Assembly (NCBI GenBank): GCA_030490835.1
Contig: CM059972.1
Location: 14,919,764-14,983,763 of the forward strand
Length of the DNA stretch: 64,000 bases
Origin: Annona cherimola
Lineage: Eukaryota; Streptophyta; Magnoliopsida; Magnoliales; Annonaceae
Direction of reading: 5' to 3'
Shown: positions 24,133 through 35,336 of the stretch, piece by piece
Numbering within the stretch: position 1 is the stretch's first letter
Layout of the letters: each line of letters opens with the position of its first letter
The notes under the pieces: generated by a model
Told to the model about the DNA's origin: nothing
The model's input: the letters and a program-made list of their open reading frames with translations, nothing else
The model's database searches: none
Made by a program: the position numbers and the translations under genes

Positions 24133-24374
24133 GATGTGTTTGAGATGTGACAAAATTTTTGATGAAATTTTTTTTATATAAAAGTTTTTGAAATGTAAAA
24201 AAATAATGTGATATGATAGAGATAATGCTGATGAGTAAAGAGAATAAAGTTAAAATAAATAAGTTAGTCATATGAGTAGTTGTATAGAAATGATTGAAAA
24301 ATAGAGTAATTGTATATAAAGAAATTAAAAAATAGGATAGTTATGAAAAATAAAAAGTTCTGTTAACAAACATC
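24133..24374. mobile_element. Tourist-like MITE, degenerate ends
   Basis: Begins GATGTGTTTGAGATGTGACA, ends TAACAAACATC, and contains the family D body (AATAAAGTTAAAATAAATAA, TAGTTGTATAGAAATGATTG). The flanking trinucleotides no longer match. Confidence 0.55.
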
Positions 24375-25265
24375 CGCCCAGTTGATTATTGAATTCAGTT
24401 TTGCAACCCAGTTGCTTGGTTGTCCGATTTACTTGATTTTACTCAATGAAGTGGATTAGCATCCTTTGGTTGAATCTATAAATCAATCTACACCATAGAA
24501 TTAATCCTCCTAATTATCAATTATCGGGCCCGAATGATTAACAGATGCACATCACAACGGAAAGATTGAAACGTGTAGCTAATTATAACATGTACCGTTG
24601 CAGCCTCGGTTGCTGCGCATGAGATGTTACATTTTTGTCCATACTTCTGCTGTTCTTGTTTTGCCTAGTATTTTGTGTAAATAACTAAGAAAGACACGAG
24701 GTCAATTATTAGTATATACTCCCTACGAAAAATTTCATGGTCAGTTGGAAAAAACAAGGATTATGGAATGAAACAGCCGCATGCTATCCTTATAGATTAT
24801 AGATGGCTAATGCAATATTTTTGAAATGATGCTCACCTGAAAATCTAGCGATAGGTTCTGAAAATTTGTTATTCAGTCGACAGTTGAGAATCGCTCAAAG
24901 CAATGCCCATCCAATTATAAATAAAGACAATTGAAATTGTTTTTCATATGCTGAATTGTTGATTCCAACAAATAATTAACCAGAGGAACTCATTAGCTTT
25001 GAAGCAGTTATAGAATAACCACAGTTCTTTTTCCATCATTGTTAGATTTCATTCACAGAATATTCATTTATAGTTGTAGGATCCATTCATTCAATTAAAT
25101 AATAACTTTACTTTGTTTTTATCTTTATTTTCAATCATTATTTTTCCTCCTCTTACAGATGAAAAGCCTTATTTATTTTTATTCAATTTATTTATAATGA
25201 TTACCTTATCTCATCATCACCTCCTCCCTTTCTTTCAACTCTGTGTTCTTCGTATAAGAGCAGCT

Positions 25266-25270
<5 letters not shown>
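24375..25270. other. Upstream region of the MYB-CC gene
   Basis: No coding sequence. From about 25060 it becomes pyrimidine-rich and probably contains the promoter and transcription start. No convincing TATA box could be fixed, though ATTCAATTAAATAATAAC (25090) and TTCGTATAAGAGC (25245) are AT-rich candidates. Confidence 0.35.

Positions 25271-25352
<82 letters not shown>
25271..25352 (+). repeat. (CT)41 microsatellite in the 5' leader region
   Basis: Forty-one uninterrupted CT units, flanked on both sides by GCTTCCAT(CT), lie 144 bases before the proposed start codon of the MYB-CC gene. CT-rich tracts around transcription starts are common in plants. The length suggests a highly variable locus. 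Confidence 0.97.
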
Positions 25353-25354
<2 letters not shown>

Positions 25355-25445
25355 TGTTGCTTCCATCTCTTTAATTAGCCAGCAGTGTTTTGAAACATCT
25401 GTCTATTTAAATTCATTTATTGGCATCTTTCTTTCAGGATTACGT

Positions 25446-25481
25446 ATGGGGAAGCGATCACGAAAAATGTGGCATTTCTAG
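25446..25481 (+). promoter_or_regulatory. Upstream ORF, 11 codons
   Basis: ATG at 25446 opens MGKRSRKMWHF and stops at 25479-25481, fifteen bases before the candidate main start at 25496. It follows a good splice acceptor (TTCTTTCAG ending at 25438), so the leader may itself be spliced just upstream. If present in the mRNA this uORF would be expected to lower initiation at 25496. Confidence 0.45.
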
Positions 25482-25495
25482 ACTTCAAATGTTGG

Positions 25496-28400
25496 ATGAA
25501 TATATATACATTTCTCAAGAAAAAAGAAAGCCTAGTTTTGCAGCAAAATATGGTTTCATACAGCACCCAAAAGCATGCAGCAGAGGATGAGACACAAAAG
25601 GAATTTTCAAATTCAGACATGAGCTCTGATGCAATGGGAATTTCTGGCAAAATACGATTGCGCTGGACACAGGAACTGCGTGATCGTTTTGAAGAGGCAG
25701 TTAATCAGCTTGGTGGAGCTGATAGTAAGTTACTAAGTCTTCATTCATTTGACCTCTTTAAAACATGCAAAGTATTTAACACTGTTTTTTTAATTTAAAA
25801 TGACCAAAACACCCTGTATTTAAAAATACAAAATAAATATGCATATTTTTCCAAAATTGATAAAAATCTAGTTTATACATTAATTACATATATATTAACA
25901 GTTGTATAAGAAAATGAATTTCATGCAAATGGCCTCGAATTAAAAAAAAAAATAACATTTCTTAATTTTATTTCAATGATTTCTACAAATGAATTTCATG
26001 CCTTTTAGGAGCAACTCCAAAAGGTATCTTGAAGATCATGAGTCTTCCAGGATTGACTATATATCATGTGAAAAGCCACTTGCAGGTGCATAGTACTTCC
26101 TTACTCTAAATAATTTATATTGCTTAGTTTTTCTAGAAATAGTAATTACTAATATGTTTTACTCTTTTTGATTTTCTCAGAAATACAGGATGTCAAAATT
26201 TATTCCAGAATCTTTTGATAGTAAGAAAGATGATTTTTCAGTAAGTTTTAGTAAACATCATAGACTCTGTTTGTGGCTCACATGTTTCATTACCTTTGTT
26301 TAAAGGAAAGCATGAGAGGAGAAAAGTTTCTGACATCTTACCCAATTTTGGTGCAAGATGGTGAGTCATGCTTATTCTCGAATACTACAATTTCTTTAAA
26401 TACCATTTCCTTTTCACTAATTGAGTGCAATAGCTCTTATCAGTTACACTTCTATTCCCCAACATATATAACTACTGAGGTTAGGAAGAACCCAATAATA
26501 TAATCTAAAGTAAACGTAAGACTCAATAGATATTACTCTCTTTTGTCCATGGTCAATAAAACAGCAAATAGATTTTTTTTTTCCAATGCATGTAACTCAA
26601 ATATTATTTTGAAGTCACAAAACAATGTGGAACTTATGCCTGCACCAACACTGTTTTTGTTCATCTTATAAAGATGAGGATGGCTTCTCAAATAACTTCT
26701 TTTGTTTTAAAGCAAATGCTTGTCGGGTTCTGTCAATTTGTACTGTATTGATTCTGTCAAAATAAATGGTCAGAATTCAAAATTTTACTTTCGCGTTAAT
26801 CATGAATTCAGGCATGACACTGCTGTTTGCATTTCCTTGATAGTGGTGTTCAAATTGCTGAGGTCTTAAGGCTGCAGCTGGATGGATACAAACAAATGCA
26901 GGACCAATTTGAGGTAAGTAAAGATCTAATGCAAATGCTCATGATCTTTGGCTGCCACCTGCATAAACTAAAAACTTCGAGGCCATGCAAGAAATTTTAA
27001 AAATGTTTTAGCATTTTAATCTTTTTAATTTTTACCCCATAACTATTGATTTTGCATAAATCCTCATGTATGAATTTTATTTATAAAAAAACACCCATAT
27101 CCCTAACTTCCGACATGCTATTTGTTACATAGCGAACCATGTAAGAGTATCCTTAGATCATATCAAACTTGAACTTCTTCCCGAAACCCAAATAACTATT
27201 GTCGATATAGATATTTTTGCAAATAAAGTCCATTAAGTCAAGGTTTTTGCAAAATAAACGACTTCAGCGTAAAAACTGCAAATTCACACAAATACATGAG
27301 AGGTAAATCATGAATGCAAGTAGCCCGTAAATCTTGCTCGTGATGTTGATAACGTTAAGAAATTTTGCACCGATGAGGCGTGCATAAAGAGCTAGATATA
27401 CTTTGTTGAGTTCAGCTTCTATTCATTGTGGCTTATTTTGATAATCATAATAGATTCACCATATCTATTATATTCAGCATTATTTATTAAGAAATTTTCC
27501 TGTTGGCCCAACTAAGCAAACATCATATTTAGCTCACTTCAAAAAGCTCGTTTAAAATATTTTTAAAATTTTTTCTTAATAAACTTGTTTATCTAAATAT
27601 ATTTAACATATAAATTAAGTTTTACTATTTTTTAATATATATATATAGTTTTTGAGACTTTTAAATATAGAGATACCTTAGCCGGTAAACTTGGTTTATT
27701 TGTAAAATATATTTATATGAACAAGATTATATGGAGGGATGAAAAAAATATTTTTTAAATAAGTTTTTCAAGATGAGCTAAGGCATTTTTTTAGCCCGGA
27801 CTAACATAATCATTTCTCTTATTTATTTAATCAAGAAAACTCCATCATTAATTAATATTGTTGTATAAATGTCTCATTTACAAATGTGTAAAATCAACAT
27901 AATAAAATGATTTAATGGTCAATATTAATTTTAAAATTATATTTTTAATATTTAAACTATCTAAAATATCATTACTATGCACATACTTAAATATTTTTTA
28001 TAATTTACACATAAATATATATATTTTTTAGCAAATATAGCTCATTTATATTTTTGATTTAGAGAAAACTTATTCTCTTAACTAATAAATCATACTACTC
28101 GGTTAGCAAGATAGGAAAAATCGATCAAGTTTCTTGAAACTACGACTCTACTTTTAAAGCCGAAGATTAAGATTGATTGTTTGGCATTGGCAGAGGCACT
28201 TGAAGCTTACAATTCGGGCTCAAGGGAAGTACCTCGACAAGATGGCCGAAGAAAATCCGAACTTGGGTGCAAGTGCCAAGCCTCGGAAACCACCTTCCCC
28301 CTTTTCACTCCCACCACTCTCTGATGAGTCTGACTCTAATGCGAAGGACTACGAATCTGATTCAGAAATCAACTTAGCTGAAGGAACAAATGGTGTTAGT

Positions 28401-28691
28401 TTTGGTCTTGCTGGTGGCTTCAATTTACCAGAAAAGCCAATGCATGGCTATCGGGGCAGGGCCAAAACAATAGATATAAACTTGGAAGATGGCCGTGCTA
28501 GAAAGAGGCAAAAGGCTGCTGCAGATAATAAGATTTTTCCTCCAGGATTTGAGGAAGATCCCCCAAAAATTCTGGAAGCTAACCTTCAAAAGCCATTGGG
28601 GGGGATTTTTCTCCCGAGCCCTGACAGCACGTGCTTGTGGCCTGGTGTGGAGAACAGATATTCCACTGCACTATCCAGCTTCTGCCAGTAA
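25496..28691 (+). CDS. MYB-CC (PHR1-like/PHL) transcription factor
   Basis: Nuclear DNA-binding protein of the GARP/MYB-CC family, whose characterised members regulate phosphate-starvation genes. Exons: 25496-25724, 26009-26085, 26181-26220, 26306-26360, 26845-26914, 28194-28691. All introns are GT-AG, the phases agree, and the sum is 969 bases (322 residues plus stop). The single MYB repeat spans about residues 53-104 ([30 protein letters not shown]). The MYB-CC coiled coil spans about 136-183 (IAEVLRLQL, then [17 protein letters not shown]). A basic cluster RARKRQK (258-264) may be a nuclear signal. The acidic, Ser-rich tail has no known domain. Exon 3 could instead run on to TCA before GTAAGT at 26235, joined to an acceptor at 26310; the split chosen gives [16 protein letters not shown], closer to family members. 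Oddities: the family LHEQLE motif reads MQDQFE, and two residues (VQ) seem lost at the last junction. A downstream ATG (25550) is an alternative start. A possible AATAAA lies at 28714. Confidence 0.85.
25800..25950. repeat. Hairpin MITE core half inside intron 1
   Basis: AAAATTGATAAAAATCTAG, TACATTAATTACATATATAT and TTAACAGTTGTATAAGAAAA follow the order of the right half of the hairpin core. It occupies most of the 284-base first intron of the MYB-CC gene and contains no splice site of its own that would disturb the model. Confidence 0.4.
26915..28193 (+). other. Large last intron of MYB-CC gene, with transposon remnants
   Basis: At 1279 bases this intron is several times longer than the other four. 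It starts GTAAGT after the GAG codon of the coiled coil and ends TTGGCAG. Bases 27520-27800 resemble a hairpin-type element (TTATCTAAATATATTTAACA, ATAAATTAAGTTTTACTATT; outer AGCTCACTTC/GAGCTAAGG). Bases 27830-28060 resemble family C in reverse. Insertions probably account for the expansion. Confidence 0.5.
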
Positions 28692-29736
28692 ATCTATCAG
28701 CCTAATTAATAGAAATAAAAATTTCCATCCTTTTAAAATGTGGATCAGTGTTGGTTTTGTGCTTGGATGGATGGACCATTAAGTTGGAATATTGCAACAA
28801 TATAATGTCTTGATAAATAAGCAAGAAACAAGCCACAATTTCAGCCATGTGCTAGCACCTCTTGTTTACGTACTGTATGGAAGAACGTTAATGAAGTTAT
28901 ATATCTGCAGTTGAAAAAATTTCTTGCATTATTCCCATGCTTTTATTCAATATTCCTGGAGAAATATATACATGCCAATCCTATGTTTTATACAGTAGTA
29001 TGAATTTTTCCCCACTAAATATAATAGTAACAGAATGCAATACAGCTTACCACAATTTAGTTTTCGGGGAAAAAAATAATAAAAATAAAATAAAAGGAAC
29101 TGATGACCTGATTCCCCCTCCCCCCGCCACTCCCCAAAAAATTTAAAAATATTTTAATTTCCTTGAAATTTTGTAAAAAATTGTAAATTGGTCACTCCCA
29201 CGTAACAAAATTTCCCCTTCATTTACAAACAGAAAAATAAAAGAATGGTCTTGTTTACACTTTTCATAGCTTCTTTTTGGTATCCCAATGCTTGGACCGG
29301 TTTTGGGTTTAAAAAGGTCGTGGCCCATCTAACCCTTATGTCTAGCCCATCGACAATAAAATAAAGGATTTAAGTTCCTCTTGGTAGTTTGAACTTTGAA
29401 CCGCACCCAGTAAAAGGTTCGCCATTATGAATATGTTCACCATAAAATGGAATTTACTTCATCGAATTAGCTCATTACCAAAGGTACGTTCCTTATAATA
29501 ATCGGTGGAAGTCCTTACTTTTTAATCTTCTTGATTAACTCCAAAGCCTTCAATTTTACGTAAGAATAATTCCCACAACAATCGTTAACAATCCCTCGCG
29601 ATCATATTAATCTGGTCTATAAAATTTAGTCAAAATTATGAGTATAGTAAATGCAAATATACTATAAAACGAAAAACTCTCGCATCTTTCCTTCCCCCTA
29701 ACCGTGTACGAGTGGGTCCTGTTCTCTCCGACTTAA
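28692..29736. other. Downstream region, no further gene
   Basis: The first few hundred bases should contain the 3' UTR of the MYB-CC gene (AATAAA-like signal at 28714-28719, another AT-rich signal near 28812). Beyond that no ORF with a recognisable domain and no transposon end was found. Confidence 0.4.
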
Positions 29737-29998
29737 AAGTGTGTTTGGTAAGTGCTAAAATTTTTTGTTTTAAAATTTTTTAAAATATGAAAAAACGATG
29801 TAATATGATTGGAGTAATAATAAGAAATAAAAAAAATAAAGTTAAAATAGATAAGTTAGATTTATTAGTAGTTAGGTAAAAATGATTAAAAAGTAGAATA
29901 ATTATATAAAAAGAAATGAAAAATAATTAAAAATTATGATAACGGGAGAGAGTGAAAAGTTTTAAATTGAAAATATTTTACCATAACAAACAAACCTT
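29737..29998. mobile_element. Tourist-like MITE with TAA duplication
   Basis: Left terminus AAGTGTGTTTGGTAAGTGC, right terminus ACAAACAAACCTT. TAA is present on both flanks (29734-29736, 29999-30001). The interior has AATAAAGTTAAAATAGATAA and AAATGATTAAAAAGTAGAAT, as at 42123-42402. No ORF. Confidence 0.7.
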
Positions 29999-30001
29999 TA
30001 A

Positions 30002-30652
30002 GCAGTTCAAAAACTATTCCAAGGAGACCGTCCTTGGATTGCTCCGCATCATCCCTTGACAGCCAGCCACCCGGGTGTATTAGCGAGCACCTCTTGTCAT
30101 GTCATCACATGGTCTTTGGATTGTCTCCTTGTAACAGTCTGAGAACTGTTCTAATATGCTTGCCAAGGCACTAGACAAGGGATACAATCTAGGTTGGGCC
30201 AATCCGTGGCCTTCTAGTGATTAAACCAATATTTTTATAACCTAGCATAACGACGGTTGAGAAATAATTAAGGTTGAAGCAAGTTTCCCAGTCTCAACCT
30301 GAATATAACCCCCTGTTTATTTATTAAAAATTATAAACATGGTTTTTACGTTCTTCTCATTTTCATTTAAAATTTTCATAGTATTTATAGTTAACTATAC
30401 TCTAATTTAATTTTTAAAATTATATCTGGTAATAATTAACATGTAGCTTTGAAATAAATGAGATTTTAGATGAAATAAATATTTAAAACAGTAAAACTTT
30501 CTAAGTTGACCTGAATTTTCAACCTATTTTGCTGCTTCATTAACTAATTTCGATAAAAATTTTACATTACTAAAACGTTTTGTTATGTTTAATGGTACTT
30601 TACTTTATCTAATTAGTAATATGTCAAAGTATTCGATATACAAATTTAGTGT
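30002..30652. other. Intergenic, no gene seen
   Basis: A somewhat GC-richer patch at 30000-30240 contains two related phrases (CTTGGATTGCTCC and TTTGGATTGTCTCCTTG), which may be a decayed repeat. No gene is seen. Confidence 0.35.
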
Positions 30653-31064
30653 GGGTAATTTGCAATTATACCCACATAGTTTGATTATAATTATAAACAT
30701 ATTAACATAGTTTTAGAAAGTGCAAATAACAACCACATAATTTAACTATAATTACGAATATGACTATGCCGTTATGATGTCACTACTAACTATCATGACA
30801 TAAGTATATTTGTAAACATATGCAAAATATATGTATATATTTGTAAAAACTAAATAGACTCACTTAATTCCTAAAATTATGAATATATTTATATAATTTG
30901 TGCATTTTTATAAATATGACATCATTGTGCGGTAAAGACATCATAATAGCGTAGGTATATTTGCAAGTATAGTTAAATTATGTGTGAATTATTTATAAAT
31001 TATAAAATTATGTAATGATATTTATAATTATGGTCAAACTATGTAAGTATATTTGCGAATTGCC
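30653..31064. mobile_element. Mutator-like MITE, family A copy 3
   Basis: Left end GGGTAATTTGCAATTATACC, right end TATTTGCGAATTGCC. The body repeats the family phrases TTTGATTATAATTATAAACA and ACTATCATGACATAAG. The 9-base flanks are only weakly similar. Confidence 0.6.
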
Positions 31065-31499
31065 TATTTAATATTGATGTGATTTTGTATTTGATAAGCA
31101 TACAAATTCTTAAAACAATGGCACTTGATATGTATTTCCAACATGAGCTATCAACTCTAGACCAACTCAATATTTAACTAGATCTATTAAATTAAGGTGA
31201 GGACTAAGCCAACCTCGCATTCCAATCTAGTATAAAATATAGGATTTGATACAAAGTTTTCAAAATAGAATTAAGATTGTACCACCTTAACCGTGTATGA
31301 TCCAACCCATTTCACTCATGCACTAGACTAGGCTCCTATCATGTATCTTTTGAAGTACCGTGACTAGCTACATATAATTGCACGCACACATACCTTTATT
31401 ATTATTATTATTGCCCATGAAGTCATGAAAAAGAATACAAAATTCTTCCACTAGTGAAGAGATATTCATTTGCTGCTGGCCCACCGCAAATTGAAATTA
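31065..31499. other. Intergenic, no gene seen
   Basis: Mixed-composition DNA with an ATT microsatellite at 31396-31412. No gene or transposon boundary. Confidence 0.35.
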
Positions 31500-31509
31500 C
31501 TATCTAGAA

Positions 31510-31665
31510 TCCATCTTTGACCAAAGTTCCACCCACGTGGCCTCTGCTTGTTGCCGAGTCATTTATTCATAGTTGACAATGGCGCAATTTGAAATTGTCC
31601 AAGTCATTCAGCTTAGCAGTATATAAACGCTGCAATAGCAAAGTTCTCATCTTCTTCAATATTTT
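31510..31665 (+). promoter_or_regulatory. Orphan promoter-like segment (G-box, W-boxes, TATA)
   Basis: A W-box-like TTTGACC (31516-31522), a palindromic G-box CCACGTGG (31533-31540), a second TTGAC near 31574 and a canonical TATA box TATATAAA (31620-31627) occur in natural order. They are followed by a pyrimidine-containing leader (CTCATCTTCTTC near 31650). No ORF with a recognised domain follows within 1 kb. It may drive a non-coding transcript or be the remnant of a lost gene. Confidence 0.4.
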
Positions 31666-33045
31666 ATTATAGACATTTCGGTGTGATGATAAACGTGTGT
31701 AATTTGGTCATTTTAGTGGGCATGTGCATCAAATATTGACCCACTTGCCCGCATCAACAGGAGTGGGCAATTCGGTCTCATTCCACTCCACTGCCTTTCC
31801 TTAGTCCAAGCAAGGCCAAGAACAAAGAATGTAATGTAACCTGCAAAAGAAATTAAAAGGAGCAACGCCACTCCATTTGTGGCTGTGGTTGCCTGCTAGC
31901 TCTAGCGCACATGTCTTGCATAAAAGCTTCAGAAGAGCCATCCCGTTTGACCCACAGCCCAATAATCATTTGAGTGGTGGGTTGTACAATATTATTTTGA
32001 AGAATAGCAACCCTCATCAACTGTGGTGTTGGGGTTTTTGTGGAAACTACATTCTTTAGAGAAGGATATTAATTTGCAAAATAGACCTTACGATTTTGCA
32101 TAATTGTGAATTAACACAACATAGCGGATAATGTTAACCAAGCACTTTGGAAAGATAAAGCTAATAATTAATTTAAAACAAATAAAAACTATGAGGGAAA
32201 TTAGAAGCAATGTTTATGAAATAGGATTTTGATGAAAACATAATTCATTTCAGCATCTGTTTGATTAATGGTAGAAGGGAAATGTTGACATGGCAAAATA
32301 AGCTTTAAATTAAAAAAAAAAGGTAAGAAAAAAGAAGAAGTTGAAATTAGTAGAGGGAGTTAAAATTCAACCTTTAACAACTTCCTAATCAAGGAGCTGA
32401 CTGTTATCTATACCCCTTAATTTATGTGCCAGGTACGCGAAGGTATAAAGTGATAATAATGAAAATGCGAAAAGATTGTCTGGATCTCTCCAGGATATAT
32501 ATTCAGTTTTTATAAGAAGAATTCATACCTTCTAAGCCACTTGAACAAATCTTAATTTATTCTGTTGATTAAGATATGCTAGATATGAATGAATGAAATC
32601 AGATAAACTCACACTAGCTAGCTTGGTTGAAGGTAGCTGTCAACGTGTATGATTAGTGCTACCTCAGCTGTGCAATAATCTATAAGTGGTAGAGAGAGAG
32701 AGAGATATTCCATCACAAGAAATGATGTTGGCAGGCAGAAATGATAAAGCTTTTGCGGCTGATTCATTGTTTGATTGTGTGTGTGTGTGTGTGTGTTTTC
32801 TGGTAGGTTAGATTCAGCAGGTTGAGGGTCGATCCCGGCCCATATCACATCTCTACATCATCGACCTCAGCACAACTCACCTCAATTTGGGTGATGGAAT
32901 ATTGATTGACTGACTAATAAAAATTTAAAGATTCATGTACCTTACAAAAATTAATATTTTAATGTAGCCACATAAAGATAAAGATATTGGAAATGACATC
33001 ATTTTCTTATCATATACATCAATAGTACAAGAGAACGCTATGGCC
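31666..33045. other. Intergenic with microsatellites
   Basis: No gene. AG repeat at 32692-32705 and GT repeat at 32777-32795. The plus-strand frame at 31877-32059 is short and unrecognised. Confidence 0.4.
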
Positions 33046-33115
33046 GAGATTTGATACCAGAAAACGGGCATGAAATGCCCAAGTAAGAACCACTGCCCCA
33101 AGTGCTGATGCCAGC
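33045..33115 (-). mobile_element. tRNA-derived SINE-like head
   Basis: On the minus strand, GGGGCAGTGGTTCTTACTTG resembles a pol III box A region, and GGTATCAAATCTCGGCC about 40 bases later resembles box B. The spacing fits a tRNA-derived SINE. A tail and target-site duplication were not found, so the outer limits are open. Confidence 0.35.
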
Positions 33116-33119
33116 TCTC

Positions 33120-34648
33120 AAAGCTTTGGATTGAACCTTATTAAAGATTCACCACTTTTTACGTATCCTGGATAATTCTACCTCATCATATTACATGCTA
33201 TTCATTCCTTTTCATCCTAGATCTATCTAATTCTTCCTTATCTTGTTGTATGTTATTCATTCTATATTTATAGGTTTTTAATTGGATGAATCTAAACAAT
33301 AGGTTGGAAACTGGATTGAACACAACTTGAATAGTTTAATGGGCAGGTCATGGGTTCCCAATGAGAATATATAGATGTTTTTTTTGTTGATTTACAGCTT
33401 TTAAGATAACACTCAAATCTTCATTTAATATCTATTTATCAATAAAAAGTTGCAACAACTCCATACAATAATTTGATTTGAATAAGCTTTAATTTTTAAT
33501 TAACTTGACATTAATTACTTCATCTTTCGTTCAAACCAACCTGTTTCAACTTGTTTGTGACACGGTTGCAACCTGAATTGTTAGTTTCTTATCAACACCC
33601 AACCCAACACCAAAATTATCATAATTCTCTGAAAATAAACTTTTACATAATTTTTCGGCTACATTTTCTTTTATCTATTCTAATAGGAGCATAATTTTTA
33701 AAAAGCATACACAACCACTTCCATATGTAAAATATGGAGCTGTCCAACTCTGATTGAGTTTACTGATCAAGCCCAGCCCACCACGTTCTTCTTACACCAA
33801 TCTTTTAGCGCCAGACCAACTAAATTCTAATGATTCCAAAACGGACTTTACCACTTTTTTTCTTTTTTTTCCTTTTCTTTTTTTGACTTCATCTTTATTT
33901 AAAGTTACGAAAATCAATAAATGATATATGAAGTCCCTAAGATAAATTTTTGTGGACAAAACAAATTAGCATTACATATGTTTTGTATGATTGGCATCAT
34001 TAAATATTGTTTTACATTTTTTTAACGAACCAGAAACTAAAAATATCAAAAATTAAAGAAAAAGTGGTGTTATCTGCACGTCTTGATCCTATGGAACCGG
34101 TTCTATGAATTTAAAATCATGAAATTGAAATCCAACCACTCACATTGCTTACTATCCATCGTAATACTAAAAAATCTTTTCGATTAGATTATTTTGAGAA
34201 GTATTCCCATAAGAATTTTGAATAGGTTATACCTACTTAAAGATATATAATTATGTATGAATTATGAAAACACCTTACATATATATGAATGTATTGAAAT
34301 GTTATGATAAGTTATCAAATCATTCATCTACATAGGAACAATGTCTTCAATATATATTTTTTTTATTATGTCACCTATTTTTGATAACTAGGCACCAAGG
34401 AGTAGGATAATGAAGTCAATGCTTCTACTCAACATTTAAAATCCGAACCGCCCACTTATACTACTTTATATACAACGGCGTTAGATGCTTAAGCATCCGT
34501 GCAGCTGTTAAATAGTTTAGTTATTATATTAACAGCTTTAAAATTGGTAGGTAAATAAAAAATTTATTAACCTTGAATTTTACACTTTTATTATATGGGA
34601 CTCGTACACACCTTCGATTAGTATGAAACTTGTTCCCTTGATTAAATA
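33120..34648. other. Intergenic, no gene seen
   Basis: AT-rich DNA with T-runs near 33855-33890. A family C-like block lies at 34250-34330. No gene. Confidence 0.4.
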
Positions 34649-34656
34649 AATTACTT

Positions 34657-34781
34657 GTGAACCCGGGCAAAGGCCGACTGGTTTCAGATTGTGGCTTGTT
34701 AGCCAAAGGTGCAGGTTTCGATCCTGCTTGGGATCATGTCTCCCTTTCCCTCCCTTAATCCCTTAATGTAATAAAAAAACG
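34657..34781 (+). mobile_element. Short SINE-like element
   Basis: A GC-richer 125-base segment with a box A-like TGGCTTGTTAGCC and a box B-like GGTTTCGATCCTG, ending in an A-run (AATAAAAAAACG). The 8-mer AATTACTT occurs on both sides (34649-34656, 34782-34789). The box spacing is shorter than usual, so this could be another type of retroposed RNA. Confidence 0.45.
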
Positions 34782-35099
34782 AATTACTTTAAATCCAATG
34801 ACTAAAATAGATTTTCTTATGGTAAAAATATACCTCATTACACCCATTCCTCACGGTCAAGATAACCGTGGGAGGTGACTTAAGGGCACATAGATTAACC
34901 ATCAAGTTAGGCCCAAAATGAGAAGTTGAATTTGGCTCAATTGTATAAATCTAATCCTACACTACGACAACAGTAAATATATGTAGTGACCTTTCCGCTG
35001 TCGGATTTTAATTTTACTTGCATTTGCATATAACTATCAGTATTTATAGTCAAATATATATGACTACGAAGTAACATGATTTTTTTTTTTTTTTTTTTT

Positions 35100-35336
35100 G
35101 ATGAAAGGAAAACCTTATCCCCTCTCCCAACCACCTTGGGAGGGAGATTGGATAAGGAGATCCGAGCAATTCATTGACAAAAAAATGTCTGTACAGATTT
35201 TCTCGTGAATTACATGAGGGGGGTTGTCCCACCACACCCATTGATCCAATACAGAAAGAGAAGCAAAATCGGCCAGCGCATGCGCCACCGCATTCCCCTG
35301 TCTAAGGACATGATGAACCGATGTCAAAGTTTGTTA
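35100..35336 (-). pseudogene. LINE ORF2 3' end: RNase H C-terminus
   Basis: On the minus strand from about 35330 it encodes TSVHHVLRQGNAVAHALADF, the C-terminal RNase H region of plant L1 elements, then a short tail ending before the poly(A) run. The same C-terminus occurs at 60800-61010. It continues directly from the residues at the end of the inverted plus-strand part. Confidence 0.85.

Noticed and set aside
25113..25481. 122-codon plus-strand frame with a long Ser-Leu repeat
   Set aside because: It is the translation of the CT microsatellite in the gene leader; only its last 11 codons are kept, as a uORF.
34963..34990. Possible minimal CACTA element (CACTACGACAAC ... TGTAGTG)
   Set aside because: Less than 30 bases with no matching flanks; likely coincidence or one solo end.
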